54,197 bases of DNA from Candidatus Aadella gelida (GCA_030765205.1 JAVCDB010000008.1:1-54197); one strand, 5' to 3'. Positions 7,565 to 16,861 are shown, counted from the stretch's first letter. Numbers and translations are program-made. Notes: a model not told the origin generated them from the sequence alone.

Positions 7565-9640
7565 TTATCCAGCTTGTTTTATGCTAAGTTTAACGCGGCC
7601 CTGGTCATCTATGCCAATAAGTTTTACTTTTACTTCCTGACCTTCCTTAACAACATCAGCCACATTCTTTACAAATTCTCCTGCTAGTTCAGAAACATGA
7701 CAAAGTCCTTCCTGTCCCGGCAGATATTCACAAAACGCGCCAAAATTCATTATCTTGGTGATCTTTGCGTTATATATTTTTCCTACTTCAGGTTCTTCTA
7801 CTATGCTTTTCACCCATACTATAGCTTTGTCCAGAGATTCTTTATCAGCAGAAGATATCTGACATGCACCTTCATCGTCTATGTTTATGTCAGCACCGGT
7901 TTCCGCGATTATCTTACGGATCATCTTTCCGCCAGGACCTATGACAGCCCCTATTTTATCGGATTTAAGCATGATCGTTACTATTCGCGGCGCGTTAGGA
8001 GCTACTTCTTCAAGCGGTTTAGAAATAATACCTGCCATATGATCCAATATCTTGAGTCGCGCTTTCTTTGCCTGTTCAAAAGCTTCTTCAAGTATTTTAA
8101 AACTCACACCTTTGATCTTAAGATCCATCTGTACGGCTGTAACTCCTTCGCGTGTCCCGGCTACCTTAAAATCCATATCTCCGCAATGATCTTCAGTTCC
8201 GGCTATATCCGTAAGTACCTCATACTTATCACCTTTGGTCATAAGTCCCATAGCTATACCGCTAACCGCATCCGAGACCGGTACTCCGCTCGCCATCAGA
8301 GATAACGAACCTGCACATACCGTTGCCATCGAACTTGACCCGTTAGATTCGAGTATTTCAGATACTAGACGTATCGTGTAAGGAAACTTTTCGGCCGCAG
8401 GAAGAACCGGTTTGAGCGCTTTCTCCGCTAATGCACCATGCCCTATTTCACGTCTTCCGGGACCTCTCAAGAAACGAGCTTCGCCTACGCTGAACGGAGG
8501 GAAATTGTAATGCAGCATAAAAGTTTTCACTCCGGGACCCGTAAGAGTCTCTATCCGCTGTTCATCAGAACTGCTCCCAAGTGTCGTAACGGCAAGTGCT
8601 TGTGTCTGTCCACGAGTAAAAAGTCCGCTTCCGTGAGCACAAGGAAGTATGTTGATTTCGGAAGATAATTGCCTTATCTCGTCACATTTTCTCCCATCAA
8701 CACGTTTATTCTCATCCATTATAAGATCTCTGACTATACTTTTCTCAAGTTTGGCCAGAGAAGAAGACACAGCTCTTTTAATATCATCGTCTTCTGTTCC
8801 TTCTTCCTCTTCGATAAGTCTAGTTTTCAAATTTACCAGAGCCTCAACTCTTTCCTGTTTATCCGCGATCATAAGTGTCTTTTTAAGTTCTTCTCGAGCC
8901 TTTCCGTCGATCTTCTCATACATTTCTTCGTTCTTGTCAGCGAAAGTTATATCTTCTCTTTTCTTTTTTCCTACCTTTTTCTGAAGCTTTTTCTGTATCT
9001 CTATCACAGGCTTAAGAGATTCATGTGCTTTTTTGATAGCTTCTATAACTTTTTCTTCACCAACCTTGTTGGCTCCGGCTTCCAGCATAATAACACTTTC
9101 TTCGTTAGCGACTATCACGACATCCATACTGCTTTCTTCTCTTTGCTCGAAAGTAGGATTAATAACAAGTTCACCGTCTACCATGCCAACTCTCATCCCG
9201 CCTAAAGGCCCGCTAAAAGGAACATCAGATATCGTAAGAGCAGTTGAAGCTCCTATGAGTGCTAATATATCGGGATCGGTTTTCCCATCTGAAGACAAAA
9301 CAGACGCAATAACTTGAACTTCATTCAACATCCCTTCAGGGAAAAGCGGTCGAATAGGCCTGTCTATCATCCTTGATGTAAGTATTTCTTTTTCGGTAGG
9401 TCTGCCTTCTCTCTTAAAAAACCCTCCGGGTATTCTTCCTGACGCGAATGTTTTTTCCTGATATTCAACGGTTAACGGGAAAAACCCCATATTTTCTTTA
9501 GCCTTCTTTGAGCCGACACATGTCACCAAGACCATTGTACCTCCACACTGGATGGTAACCGCCCCGCTAGCCTGTTTAGCAAGCTTCCCTGTCTCAATTA
9601 TTAGCTCTTCATTACCCAACTTTGTTCTTACTTGTTCCAT
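7565..9640 (-). CDS. pnp: Polyribonucleotide nucleotidyltransferase
   Basis: PNPase degrades RNA 3' to 5' by phosphorolysis. Two RNase PH domains flank an all-helical linker. They are followed by a KH domain (VIGPGGKMIRKI, near residue 555) and an S1 RNA-binding domain (GKIYNAKITKIMNFGAFCEY). Length 691 fits the family. It follows rpsO, the classic rpsO-pnp order. AGGAATCATA precedes the ATG. Confidence 0.97.
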   Translation of the reverse strand: MEQVRTKLGNEELIIETGKLAKQASGAVTIQCGGTMVLVTCVGSKKAKENMGFFPLTVEYQEKTFASGRIPGGFFKREGRPTEKEILTSRMIDRPIRPLFPEGMLNEVQVIASVLSSDGKTDPDILALIGASTALTISDVPFSGPLGGMRVGMVDGELVINPTFEQREESSMDVVIVANEESVIMLEAGANKVGEEKVIEAIKKAHESLKPVIEIQKKLQKKVGKKKREDITFADKNEEMYEKIDGKAREELKKTLMIADKQERVEALVNLKTRLIEEEEGTEDDDIKRAVSSSLAKLEKSIVRDLIMDENKRVDGRKCDEIRQLSSEINILPCAHGSGLFTRGQTQALAVTTLGSSSDEQRIETLTGPGVKTFMLHYNFPPFSVGEARFLRGPGRREIGHGALAEKALKPVLPAAEKFPYTIRLVSEILESNGSSSMATVCAGSLSLMASGVPVSDAVSGIAMGLMTKGDKYEVLTDIAGTEDHCGDMDFKVAGTREGVTAVQMDLKIKGVSFKILEEAFEQAKKARLKILDHMAGIISKPLEEVAPNAPRIVTIMLKSDKIGAVIGPGGKMIRKIIAETGADINIDDEGACQISSADKESLDKAIVWVKSIVEEPEVGKIYNAKITKIMNFGAFCEYLPGQEGLCHVSELAGEFVKNVADVVKEGQEVKVKLIGIDDQGRVKLSIKQAG

Positions 9641-9685
9641 TATGATTCCTATCCTTTTTTCCGGCTCAACTGATAAAAAACAGCG

Positions 9686-9955
9686 TTATTTCCTCAAGCC
9701 CAGTTTTTTTATAACCTCTTGATACTTACCGTTATCCGAAGATTTCAGATAACTAAGAAGTTTTCTTCTTTTGTTAACCATCATCAATAACCCTCTGCGG
9801 GAATGATGATCTTTTTTATGCTCTTTAAAATGATCAGCCAGACCGGATATACGCTCGCTCAGAAGAGCTATCTGCACCTCGGGTGAACCCGTATCTGAAT
9901 CATGTTTTTTGAAATCGTCAACGATCTCTTTTTTCTTCTCTTTAATTGTAGCCAT
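9686..9955 (-). CDS. rpsO: 30S ribosomal protein S15
   Basis: S15 binds 16S rRNA early in 30S assembly. The 89-residue product starting [18 protein letters not shown] matches S15 throughout ([48 protein letters not shown]). A longer in-frame ATG at 10018 is rejected because GGAGGTGAG lies at the right distance before 9955 and the extra 21 residues have no S15 counterpart. Confidence 0.97.
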   Translation of the reverse strand: MATIKEKKKEIVDDFKKHDSDTGSPEVQIALLSERISGLADHFKEHKKDHHSRRGLLMMVNKRRKLLSYLKSSDNGKYQEVIKKLGLRK

Positions 9956-9974
9956 TTTCTCACCTCCGATCTTA

Positions 9975-10002
9975 AATATCTTATGTTTCCCTTTATTGTC
10001 AA
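9975..10002 (-). promoter_or_regulatory. Putative promoter of rpsO-pnp
   Basis: On the minus strand a perfect TTGACA (9997-10002) is followed, after 16 bp, by GATATT (9975-9980; 4 of 6 to TATAAT). It lies just upstream of the rpsO ribosome binding site. Confidence 0.5.
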
Positions 10003-10015
10003 TAATACTATGAAC

Positions 10016-10049
10016 CATATTATAACCGTAACGGGTTATAATGGTATCA
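10016..10049. other. Stem-loop between the hydrolase-like gene and rpsO
   Basis: TTATAACC and GGTTATAA flank a short CGTAAC loop, with outer ACCAT/ATGGT complementarity, giving a 12-13-bp AT-rich stem with a bulge. It lies just after the hydrolase-like gene stop and before the rpsO promoter. No long U-tract follows. Confidence 0.4.
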
Positions 10050-10074
10050 CATACGCCTGTTTTTGTAAACCATT

Positions 10075-11859
10075 TTAGTCCAAGGACGGGACGGCACTTT
10101 TATCTCTTAACCACACCGTCATAAGATCAAGTATATCCTTATCAATATTGTACTTTCGCGAGTCCTCTCCCTCTCCGCTCCCATTCATGTATTTCCCGGC
10201 AGTTCTAACCTCCGCAATCTTGATGTTCTCCCCTTTTTCTTTGCTGATTCTCTTTATCTCCTCACCGGCCCTCACATCAAAACCTTGATCATCTCTACCG
10301 TATATAAGGAGAAGTGGTTTATTGTACGCCATAATAGTCTCATATGGCCTTCGCATTAGAATACCCCTGTACCCGCTTGAAGGTAACCGGATCCCCCTAA
10401 AAAAGACATTTTTTTCTTCCGATACCAAGATCTCTTCCCTATATTTTCCTACCTGATTAGCTCTAGACGTCATAAAACTCTGTTCGAATGGTCCCAAACC
10501 GTACCCTGAAAGTATACGTTCAAGGTCCTTTTTTTCGGGTTTTAGCGGACTATCTGTACCCTCTGGTATACCCAGTATGATGCAAGATACAACTGAAGGA
10601 TCGTCTTGTGATGCTTTTAGCGCCAAGTAACCTCCTCCTCTATACCCTATCAGGCTGATGTTTCCCTTGTTCACTCCGGGATATTTTTCAAGATACGAAA
10701 TAGCTGCTTTAATGTTGCTCGAGACAGTTTCATCATCCGTATCCGCAATATTTCCCTGACTTCTCCCTTGCCCGGGAGGGTCAAAAGAGAGAACAAAAAA
10801 ACCGGCTGCGGCAAGTTCGCGTCCGGTATTGTCTATTAAGGCTTGCTCTCCACGGGTAACGGGAGTATTAGTTGGAACAAAGATCACGCCCGGAGATAAT
10901 TCTTCATCGGAAGGTGACCAGACCTTGCCCGCAAGTACGCGGTTCTCGCTTTTAAAAAAGATCTCTTTTACTTCTACCGTGTTTTCCTTCTCATTGTTTA
11001 TAGTATTTTCTTCTGGAGTTTTCGGAATATCTTCGCCATTCTCCTCCACGGAACTTTCCTTACCTACTAGCTTTCTAAAAACTCTTTTAACCTCATCCAT
11101 GAGAATGCCAATATCACTAAACAGCACTTCGGGATATTTGGTCAATATCATCCTGGTCTTCGCCGAGGTCACTTCAATCTCGAGTATTTCATGCGAATAT
11201 TTCGACAGTGTCAAGAGTACTTCAGGAATACCTGTGGATTTCAAAGCAAAAACTTCCGCTTCGATCTTACGTCCCCCTATAGATACATAAACATCATTCT
11301 CGTACTTCATTTCTATTTTGTCACGCATCGGAGGAATCGGTTCACCTATTGGTATCATGACCTCAAAGAACTGCGACCCTTTTTTCCAAAAATTATATTT
11401 ATCCACTATAGGCATGCATAGCATCGCGCTATACGGTGAGAATACCATAGTCTTTCTACCGGTTTTGAGCTCCTTAAAAAACATAACACGGGGATACTCC
11501 GAGAATAAAAAATCGGTTACCTCTCCGTTTTGGAACAGCCATGTTGATCTTTTTCTACCCTTAACCCCTTGAATCTCTTCTAAAAACTTTTGGGGCGTCA
11601 TGGTTCTTCTCTTTAAATACATTTTCTCGTCTGTAACTGAATATTCGAGCGACCCCGGATACTCCGCATGAGATTTGTATATCACTTTATCTTCCGTGAT
11701 AAACCTGTCTATCCTAACGGTCCCCGTCTTCTCTCCGTCCCTGTATGCATCGAACGAAAATGTCCTGCGTCCATTGAAATCTACATAGATAAACGCAGAC
11801 ACAAAAAGGATTATGATTATCAAAAACGACAACATTACTATTGCAGTAAATCTTTTCAT
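10075..11859 (-). CDS. Membrane-anchored alpha/beta-hydrolase-fold protein with degraded catalytic triad
   Basis: The 594-residue protein has an N-terminal membrane anchor (residues 6-26). A beta-rich region of about 220 residues follows that resembles DUF3108-like domains, then a Glu/Asn-rich linker (270-297), and an alpha/beta-hydrolase fold from about 300 ([30 protein letters not shown]). The nucleophile elbow reads G405-Y-R-G-G: Arg407 stands where Ser is expected. The acid D523/D524 remains in YGRDD. At the His position the sequence is AGKYMNG, with Lys instead. The fold is therefore recognisable but the Ser-His pair is not, which points to a binding or structural role. The next gene upstream overlaps by 4 bp. 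Confidence 0.75.
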   Translation of the reverse strand: MKRFTAIVMLSFLIIIILFVSAFIYVDFNGRRTFSFDAYRDGEKTGTVRIDRFITEDKVIYKSHAEYPGSLEYSVTDEKMYLKRRTMTPQKFLEEIQGVKGRKRSTWLFQNGEVTDFLFSEYPRVMFFKELKTGRKTMVFSPYSAMLCMPIVDKYNFWKKGSQFFEVMIPIGEPIPPMRDKIEMKYENDVYVSIGGRKIEAEVFALKSTGIPEVLLTLSKYSHEILEIEVTSAKTRMILTKYPEVLFSDIGILMDEVKRVFRKLVGKESSVEENGEDIPKTPEENTINNEKENTVEVKEIFFKSENRVLAGKVWSPSDEELSPGVIFVPTNTPVTRGEQALIDNTGRELAAAGFFVLSFDPPGQGRSQGNIADTDDETVSSNIKAAISYLEKYPGVNKGNISLIGYRGGGYLALKASQDDPSVVSCIILGIPEGTDSPLKPEKKDLERILSGYGLGPFEQSFMTSRANQVGKYREEILVSEEKNVFFRGIRLPSSGYRGILMRRPYETIMAYNKPLLLIYGRDDQGFDVRAGEEIKRISKEKGENIKIAEVRTAGKYMNGSGEGEDSRKYNIDKDILDLMTVWLRDKSAVPSLD

Positions 11860-12425
11860 GATACCAACATCCCTGCTACAGAAAGATTAAGTTCGAGTGA
11901 CCCTTTTGCGCCCTCTTTAGCAAACTCGCTCTTTAATGAAAGCTTTCTTTTAACATCCTGCGGACAATTTTTCAGCAAATGTCCAAAATTCATTTCTTCC
12001 CCCGGCATTAATATCTTTTCGGGGTACACTACTGCCGAAGGATTCATTCCAGACTCATCCGATCCGCCTCCCAGGGGATTCACCCATTCTTTATAAGCAA
12101 CTGTCCCGTCAGGTTTTATGAGAGATACTTCTATCAGGATCGAAGTTATTTTTTTTCCGGAATTATTCTTTATAGTTCCCTGAAGTAATGGCACTACACC
12201 TATACCCGAAGTCTTGTCTGTTTTGATGCTTACGTTTGACAGAACTATATCGTTCTTGAACACTTCAGCAGTAAGCTTATATATAGAACTGCGATATTTC
12301 AGGGCCAGGGTATCTTGTTTCCATTGTAGATACAGATGATATCCCACCAAAGTCGAGATAAATACGATCGCGATTATGGACGACGAAAAAATAATAACTG
12401 ATATATGTTTTTTCTTAAGGAACAC
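11856..12425 (-). CDS. Membrane-anchored hypothetical protein
   Basis: The 189-residue product has an N-terminal membrane segment (residues 9-28) and a beta-rich extracytoplasmic part. That part resembles FxLYD-type immunoglobulin-like domains: KLTAEVFKNDIVLSNVSI, then LLQGTIKNNSGKKITSILIEV, and PGEEMNFGHLL. Such domains are usual in secreted or membrane proteins of unknown partner. Its stop overlaps the start of the degenerate hydrolase by 4 bp (ATGA), so the two probably act together. Confidence 0.6.
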   Translation of the reverse strand: MFLKKKHISVIIFSSSIIAIVFISTLVGYHLYLQWKQDTLALKYRSSIYKLTAEVFKNDIVLSNVSIKTDKTSGIGVVPLLQGTIKNNSGKKITSILIEVSLIKPDGTVAYKEWVNPLGGGSDESGMNPSAVVYPEKILMPGEEMNFGHLLKNCPQDVKRKLSLKSEFAKEGAKGSLELNLSVAGMLVS

Positions 12426-12428
12426 AAT

Positions 12429-12965
12429 TTATCCTTTATTTTTACTTCTTGTCTGTTTCATGTACATTTCTCTCACTTCTTCAAAATATTCTCTCATTTC
12501 TTGGGACGCATAATCCGGATATGTCCATGGCCACGCCTTAAACTCACCGTCACAAAAATTTAGTGTTGATTCCGCAAAAATGCGCTTTCCTATGTATACC
12601 CTATGCGTATAATCTTTAGTGGTCAAAAGAACTAGCTTAGCCTCGGTAACATATCCTGGATCGATGTTAATAGTTCTTTTTTCTTTTTTCCTAAAAAAGT
12701 TTTCCAGTTTGTTAGTCCGTATCTTTATTTTTGAGATATTCTCTTTATTCACCAACTTTTTAAAACATATCAGTTCCCGTTTAAGCGGACTGCCCATTTC
12801 TTCGGCATAATAATCAGTATAATCGAACGGTAACTCTTTTTTCAGAGTTTCCATATTGCCATAGATCCTCGAAAGTCTTCTTTCGGCTTTTGCCCTGATA
12901 TCTTCAGACCGGTATATCATGCTTACAATAAGCTTAACTTTTTTCTGTTCGAAAATTTTACCCAT
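12429..12965 (-). CDS. DUF4416 family protein
   Basis: The 178-residue product shows the DUF4416 pattern: KLIVSMIYRSEDIRAKAERR at the N-terminus, FDYTDYYAEEMGSPLKREL, the block KRTINIDPGYVTEAKLVLLT, and CDGEFKAWPWTYPDYAS near the end. The function is unknown; the family occurs in diverse Gram-negative bacteria. It ends 3 bp before the next minus-strand gene, consistent with one transcript. A heptanucleotide array lies upstream. Confidence 0.8.
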   Translation of the reverse strand: MGKIFEQKKVKLIVSMIYRSEDIRAKAERRLSRIYGNMETLKKELPFDYTDYYAEEMGSPLKRELICFKKLVNKENISKIKIRTNKLENFFRKKEKRTINIDPGYVTEAKLVLLTTKDYTHRVYIGKRIFAESTLNFCDGEFKAWPWTYPDYASQEMREYFEEVREMYMKQTRSKNKG

Positions 12966-12977
12966 AATAGCCTTGCA

Positions 12978-13082
12978 GTGACTCGTGATTCGTGACTCGA
13001 AAACAATGAACAGTTGACCATAGTCAATAGTCTAATAACGTCCCTCTTCTTTCTCCCTTCTTCCTTCTGATCTCTGAAAACT
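12978..13082. repeat. Heptanucleotide array, 15 units
   Basis: Fifteen 7-bp units run in one register: GTGACTC, GTGATTC, GTGACTC, then ATGAACA, GTTGACC, ATAGTCA, ATAGTCT, then TCCCTCT, TCTTTCT, CCCTTCT, TCCTTCT. The array fills the spacer between the DUF4416 start and the yjbQ stop codon at 13081-13083 almost completely. Confidence 0.85.
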
Positions 13083-13497
13083 ATTCACCTATGATCTGCA
13101 CTACTAGTTCCCGCCCACGCGGACGAGTATCAAAATCACAAAACACTATCTGTTGCCATGTTCCCAGCGTAAGTTCCCCGTCCACAAAAGGAACTGTAAC
13201 AGACGGACCCATAATTGTCGCTCTCACATGTGACGCACCGTTATCATCGTGCCATGTCATACTATGCCGGTAAACTTTATCATAAGAAGCAAAAATATCC
13301 AATGCTTCCTTTACATCTTTTACCAGATTTGGTTCATATTCTATGGTGGTCAGAGATCCCGTGGACCCGGGATTGAAAACGGTAATAATACCTGACTTCA
13401 TGCCCGACTTTTCCAAAATATCCCGGCAATTCGTCGTTATATCAATTATATCGGTATTTCCTGCGGATTGGACCGCAAGATATTCGGTAACAACCAT
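13081..13497 (-). CDS. yjbQ: YjbQ family (UPF0047) protein
   Basis: The 138-residue protein carries the UPF0047 signature: HDDNGASHVRATIMG followed by ELTLGTWQQIVFCDFD and a closing RELVVQIIGE. E. coli YjbQ has weak thiamine phosphate synthase activity, and the family is often annotated as secondary thiamine-phosphate synthase. The physiological role is not settled. It lies 14 bp after the PilZ-gene stop codon's far side, in the same minus-strand run. Confidence 0.9.
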   Translation of the reverse strand: MVVTEYLAVQSAGNTDIIDITTNCRDILEKSGMKSGIITVFNPGSTGSLTTIEYEPNLVKDVKEALDIFASYDKVYRHSMTWHDDNGASHVRATIMGPSVTVPFVDGELTLGTWQQIVFCDFDTRPRGRELVVQIIGE

Positions 13498-13511
13498 ATT
13501 ATGCGAGAAAG

Positions 13512-13874
13512 TTAATTGTCCCTGCTATTAATGTATTTTATCAAACGATCTCTTTCTCTTGGGAGAAGTGTGTTAAAAAATATTGCGACATCATAATGCA
13601 AGATCTTGTTCCCTTTTTTAACAGGATGTTCTCTGACAACCACCCCGTCAAGATTCATGGAAACAGGAGCAGAGCCTTTCTTGATGCCCGGAAGAGAAAG
13701 TACTAACTGTACCTGTGTCATAAGGGGTATTCTTTTAGCTACTTTGCAGTAAAGACCTGACGCACTTACGTCGAGACTCTGAGTTATCGTATCACAACCG
13801 TCGGCCGATAATTTGATAGCTATTCTATCATCTTTTATTCTTGGATATCTTCTTCTTTCGGCGCCTTTTTTCAT
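13512..13874 (-). CDS. PilZ domain protein (c-di-GMP receptor candidate)
   Basis: The product is essentially one PilZ domain of 120 residues. Both c-di-GMP-binding motifs are intact: RxxxR in RRYPR and DxSxxG in DVSASG. PilZ proteins change conformation on c-di-GMP binding and act on motility, secretion or polysaccharide machinery. I chose the ATG at 13874, which has GGAG five bases before it; an upstream ATG at 13970 would overlap the HIT gene by 47 bp. Confidence 0.88.
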   Translation of the reverse strand: MKKGAERRRYPRIKDDRIAIKLSADGCDTITQSLDVSASGLYCKVAKRIPLMTQVQLVLSLPGIKKGSAPVSMNLDGVVVREHPVKKGNKILHYDVAIFFNTLLPRERDRLIKYINSRDN

Positions 13875-13923
13875 AAGTTCTCCAATCTTTTTCTTTCTTA
13901 AATGTGTCGCTTCTCTGCAGCAT

Positions 13924-14271
13924 TTATCCGGGAGGCCATGTAAAACTTCTCCCCCCCATAAGATGCGCATGCATATGAAATACTTCCTGACCAGCGTTCT
14001 TATTACAATTTACAACTAAACGGTATCCTTCCTTATCGATCTTCTCTTTTTTAGCTATATCCCTAGCTACGGAAAACAATTTACCCGCAATAGCTTCGTT
14101 CTTCTCGCTAAGATCGTTGACCGTAGGTATATGTTCCTTCGGGATAATAAGAACATGTACCGGGGCTTGTGGATCAAGATCTCTGAACGCTAATATCTCG
14201 TCGTCCTCGTACACAACCGATGCCGCAATATCTTTACTTGCTATCTTACAGAAAATACAGTTCTCTTTCAT
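13924..14271 (-). CDS. HIT family nucleotide hydrolase (HinT type)
   Basis: HinT-type proteins hydrolyse purine nucleoside phosphoramidates and aminoacyl adenylates. The HIT motif reads HMHAHL (His-x-His-x-His), and the N-terminus has the zinc/phosphate pattern CIFCKIASKDI and the block HVLIIPKEHIPT. Length 115 is typical. Confidence 0.95.
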   Translation of the reverse strand: MKENCIFCKIASKDIAASVVYEDDEILAFRDLDPQAPVHVLIIPKEHIPTVNDLSEKNEAIAGKLFSVARDIAKKEKIDKEGYRLVVNCNKNAGQEVFHMHAHLMGGRSFTWPPG

Positions 14272-14318
14272 ATAACTTTTCTCTTTCAGATAGGACTAAA
14301 GGCACGGAATGGATTTTG

Positions 14319-14756
14319 CTACCAATACATTTTCTCAAACCGTTCAGAATATCTCTTTATCCATTCTTGAGAAGCTTCTTTTAAGGATACATCCTTTCCA
14401 TCCTGGAGAGAACGCAGCACACGATATTCCTCTATGAGATAGATCTGCTCTATTAATTTGACCTTGAACGCATCAGCATAAGTCTCGAAAGAAACTCCAA
14501 TCTTGTATAACCCCGCAGACTCGTCTTTCGCAGAGTGGACAACCTTGGCTTTAATGTTGAAGACTTTGTCATATACGGGCATTTTTATAAGTATGAGGGT
14601 TTCGGCAGCAACATCCGTTTTGGACATAAACATCAACCCGCCTTCACTCACATCGACAGTTTCACTTTTCTCAAAATCTTCTTTCTCAGTTATCTGGAAC
14701 TCCAAAGGATTTACAAGAAGATGCCTAATGAACCGTCTTTTTTCGTGATGAGACAT
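14319..14756 (-). CDS. PilZ domain protein with helical C-terminal tail
   Basis: Residues 1-100 form a PilZ domain with both c-di-GMP motifs: RRFIR (RxxxR) and DVSEGG (DxSxxG). A helical tail of about 45 residues follows (LIEQIYLIEEYRVLRSLQDG). I chose the ATG at 14756 because GGAGGGATAT precedes it; an upstream ATG at 14789 lacks a site. Two different PilZ proteins within 1.3 kb suggest c-di-GMP control in this region. Confidence 0.88.
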   Translation of the reverse strand: MSHHEKRRFIRHLLVNPLEFQITEKEDFEKSETVDVSEGGLMFMSKTDVAAETLILIKMPVYDKVFNIKAKVVHSAKDESAGLYKIGVSFETYADAFKVKLIEQIYLIEEYRVLRSLQDGKDVSLKEASQEWIKRYSERFEKMYW

Positions 14757-14845
14757 ATATCCCTCCGTAGGATTTAGTATATCATACAATACCCGAACAT
14801 AAGATCGGGAAAATCTTATTCGTCATGCTGCATATCGCCCGTCAA

Positions 14846-15079
14846 TCACAACAGGTTGCCTTCTTTAAGATCATTTTCCAGTTTTTCCAAAGCCTTCTTG
14901 AGTTCAGGAAAAAGCTTAACATTTATGTTCACACCTTTACCCGTAGGAACTTTATCGTCGCCCTGCGGAGGTTGTGTCCATATACGAATATCAATAACAT
15001 CATTACCTTGATATTCGGACAGACGAACCTTAACATCCTGATACTTGTTTTTAGCGAATACCGCTACATCCTTTTCCAT
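14846..15079 (-). CDS. PC4/YdbC-type ssDNA-binding protein
   Basis: The 77-residue protein matches the bacterial PC4 fold: an N-terminal strand region (KVRLSEYQGNDVIDIRIW), a loop with TGKGVNI, and a C-terminal helix (LFPELKKALEKLENDL). Bacterial PC4-like proteins bind single-stranded DNA or RNA as dimers and may act in transcription or repair. The ATG at 15079 has GGAG five bases upstream; the neighbouring ATG at 15082 is too close to it. Confidence 0.75.
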   Translation of the reverse strand: MEKDVAVFAKNKYQDVKVRLSEYQGNDVIDIRIWTQPPQGDDKVPTGKGVNINVKLFPELKKALEKLENDLKEGNLL

Positions 15080-15145
15080 CATGTCTCCTTTTTTTCCTAA
15101 TTAACGGACATAGGTCTTTCTTCCTATATATAATTAAGTATAAAT

Positions 15146-15172
15146 ATTATACCACAATGTAGGGTTTTTCAA
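15146..15172 (-). promoter_or_regulatory. Putative extended -10 promoter upstream of the PC4-like gene
   Basis: On the minus strand TGGTATAAT (TATAAT at 15146-15151 with the TG extension) lies downstream of TTGAAA (15167-15172). The 15-bp spacer is short, but the extended -10 compensates. It would drive the PC4-like gene and possibly the PilZ genes beyond. Confidence 0.5.
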
Positions 15173-15179
15173 TAAAAAA

Positions 15180-15284
15180 TCAGTCTATCTTTTTCTTTTT
15201 TAATATACGAACAAAACAGGCTATCGCCAGGCCGATTATCATAACCCACGAAACTGTCATAAATATCCATCCTAATAATGTCAT
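15180..15284 (-). CDS. MetS-like small subunit of NSS transporter
   Basis: A 34-residue protein, MTLLGWIFMTVSWVMIIGL..., with one membrane helix followed by RILKKKKID. Its ATG overlaps the transporter stop by 4 bp (ATGA at 15281-15284). In Corynebacterium the NSS methionine/alanine importer MetP needs such a small one-helix protein, MetS, encoded right behind it. Position, size and topology match that arrangement. It is too short for ordinary ORF cutoffs and easily missed. Confidence 0.8.
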   Translation of the reverse strand: MTLLGWIFMTVSWVMIIGLAIACFVRILKKKKID

Positions 15285-16843
15285 ATCTCTCTACCTTCTT
15301 CCCTTCGTTTCTTCCAAGCAACTTTGACCATTACAGCCAAGATCAAGAATATTAGACACAATCCAACACGTGTAGCCATTATATAGGGACGATCAACACT
15401 CGAAACATTATCCATACGTATTATAGGCAGCCATTCCTGAAAGAACCATGCTCCAAGAACTATAATAAGGAATGAAGGAGTTACATACTTGATTATGTAC
15501 TTGTAGATTCCGGGTATTTTCATATCCGCCCCGTGATGTACTTCTTCCCATGCTCGGTTAATTTTGAATATCCATCCAAACAATATTACTTCAAATGTAG
15601 CGAAAAGCACGAGACAGAACGTACCTCCCCAAAAATCCAGTTCATCGACTACTCCTCTGCCGATAAAAAATATAGCCGCGTTACATAAGAGGAACATTGC
15701 TCCTCCCAATATAAGTACAGACTGTTTTCGTGATAATTTAAATTCGTCTTCCAAAAATGCTACCGCAGGTTGTGCCATAGAAACCGATGACGTAACACCC
15801 GCGAGGAATAATAATCCGAACCACAGAAATCCCATAAGCTCCGGAAGAGGCAGTTTCCCTAAGATGAGCGGCATAGTAACAAAACCGAGATTGAATGCGC
15901 CTGACGCGGCTATATCGCCTATGGCCATGGGCCCAAAAAAAACAAAAGCCGCGGGAATGATTATACTCGCCCCAAGAACCACCTCGGCTATTTCGTTCAT
16001 GCTGACCGCGGTGAGTCCTGATAGCGCCACGTCATCACCTCTTTTAAGATAGCTCGCGTATGTCAGAATGACCCCCATACCTACACTAAGAGTGAAAAAT
16101 ATCTGTCCCGTCGCGGCTAACCACACTTTAGCATTCCTGAGCTGTGAAAAATCCGGGTTCCATAAATACCCTAGCCCGTTGACTATGTTCCAATCGGGAT
16201 TCATCTTTACAGGAGCGCCCAGAGTGAGAACGCGTACTGCTAGTATTATCGCGAAAATAAAAAGCGTAGGTATAGCAAACTTGCAGAATTTCTCTATCCC
16301 TCCCCTGATACCATGGTTAAGGACGATCATATTCACTATAAACGTTATTAGGAAAAATGTGTATGCGATGATAATACTGGAAAAATATTGATTCTTTTCA
16401 AGCCCCTGAAAACCTCGCAAGAAAGCTTGCATAGAAACTTGATCTGTAATACCTGTGAATTTTTGGCTAAGAGCGAAAAAGCTGTAGGCAAGAGTCCATG
16501 ACTCGATATATGTGTAGTAGACCATTATGACAAGAGGCCCGAAGATACCTACTATTCCGAAATATTTTATGAACCTATTCTTCTTCCATAGGTTCTGAAA
16601 AACCCCGGGTGCTGTGGAGTGACCAAACCCTCCTCCGTAGCGTCCTATGGACCACTCGACCCACATAAGAGGTATCCCGACAACAAGAAGTGCCACAAAA
16701 TACGGGACCATGAACGCGCCACCGCCGTTTTTGGCCGCCTGGACCGGAAATCTAAGAAAGTTACCCAACCCTACGGCCGATCCGGCAACTGCCATGATCA
16801 TGCCCATACGCGAACCCCAGCTATCACGTATTTTTTTTCCCAT
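15281..16843 (-). CDS. Neurotransmitter:sodium symporter (NSS/SNF) family transporter
   Basis: The 520-residue protein has about 12 membrane helices. The N-terminus carries the NSS signature: WGSRMGMIMAVAGSAVGLGN, then FLRFPVQAAKNGGGAF, where the Na+ and substrate sites lie. Family members import amino acids with sodium; the presence of a MetS-like subunit hints at methionine or alanine. Met and Cys biosynthesis genes are found about 8 kb away. The upstream ribosome binding site is weak (AGGTACCGT). Confidence 0.93.
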   Translation of the reverse strand: MGKKIRDSWGSRMGMIMAVAGSAVGLGNFLRFPVQAAKNGGGAFMVPYFVALLVVGIPLMWVEWSIGRYGGGFGHSTAPGVFQNLWKKNRFIKYFGIVGIFGPLVIMVYYTYIESWTLAYSFFALSQKFTGITDQVSMQAFLRGFQGLEKNQYFSSIIIAYTFFLITFIVNMIVLNHGIRGGIEKFCKFAIPTLFIFAIILAVRVLTLGAPVKMNPDWNIVNGLGYLWNPDFSQLRNAKVWLAATGQIFFTLSVGMGVILTYASYLKRGDDVALSGLTAVSMNEIAEVVLGASIIIPAAFVFFGPMAIGDIAASGAFNLGFVTMPLILGKLPLPELMGFLWFGLLFLAGVTSSVSMAQPAVAFLEDEFKLSRKQSVLILGGAMFLLCNAAIFFIGRGVVDELDFWGGTFCLVLFATFEVILFGWIFKINRAWEEVHHGADMKIPGIYKYIIKYVTPSFLIIVLGAWFFQEWLPIIRMDNVSSVDRPYIMATRVGLCLIFLILAVMVKVAWKKRREEGREI

Positions 16844-16861
16844 ACGGTACCTATAAAATAA

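Noticed and set aside
8669..9205. 178-codon plus-strand ORF
   Set aside because: Antisense to pnp, rich in Phe and Ser, as expected for shadow frames.
9956..10018. Longer RpsO start
   Set aside because: The extension has no S15 counterpart, and GGAGGTGAG marks the 9955 start.
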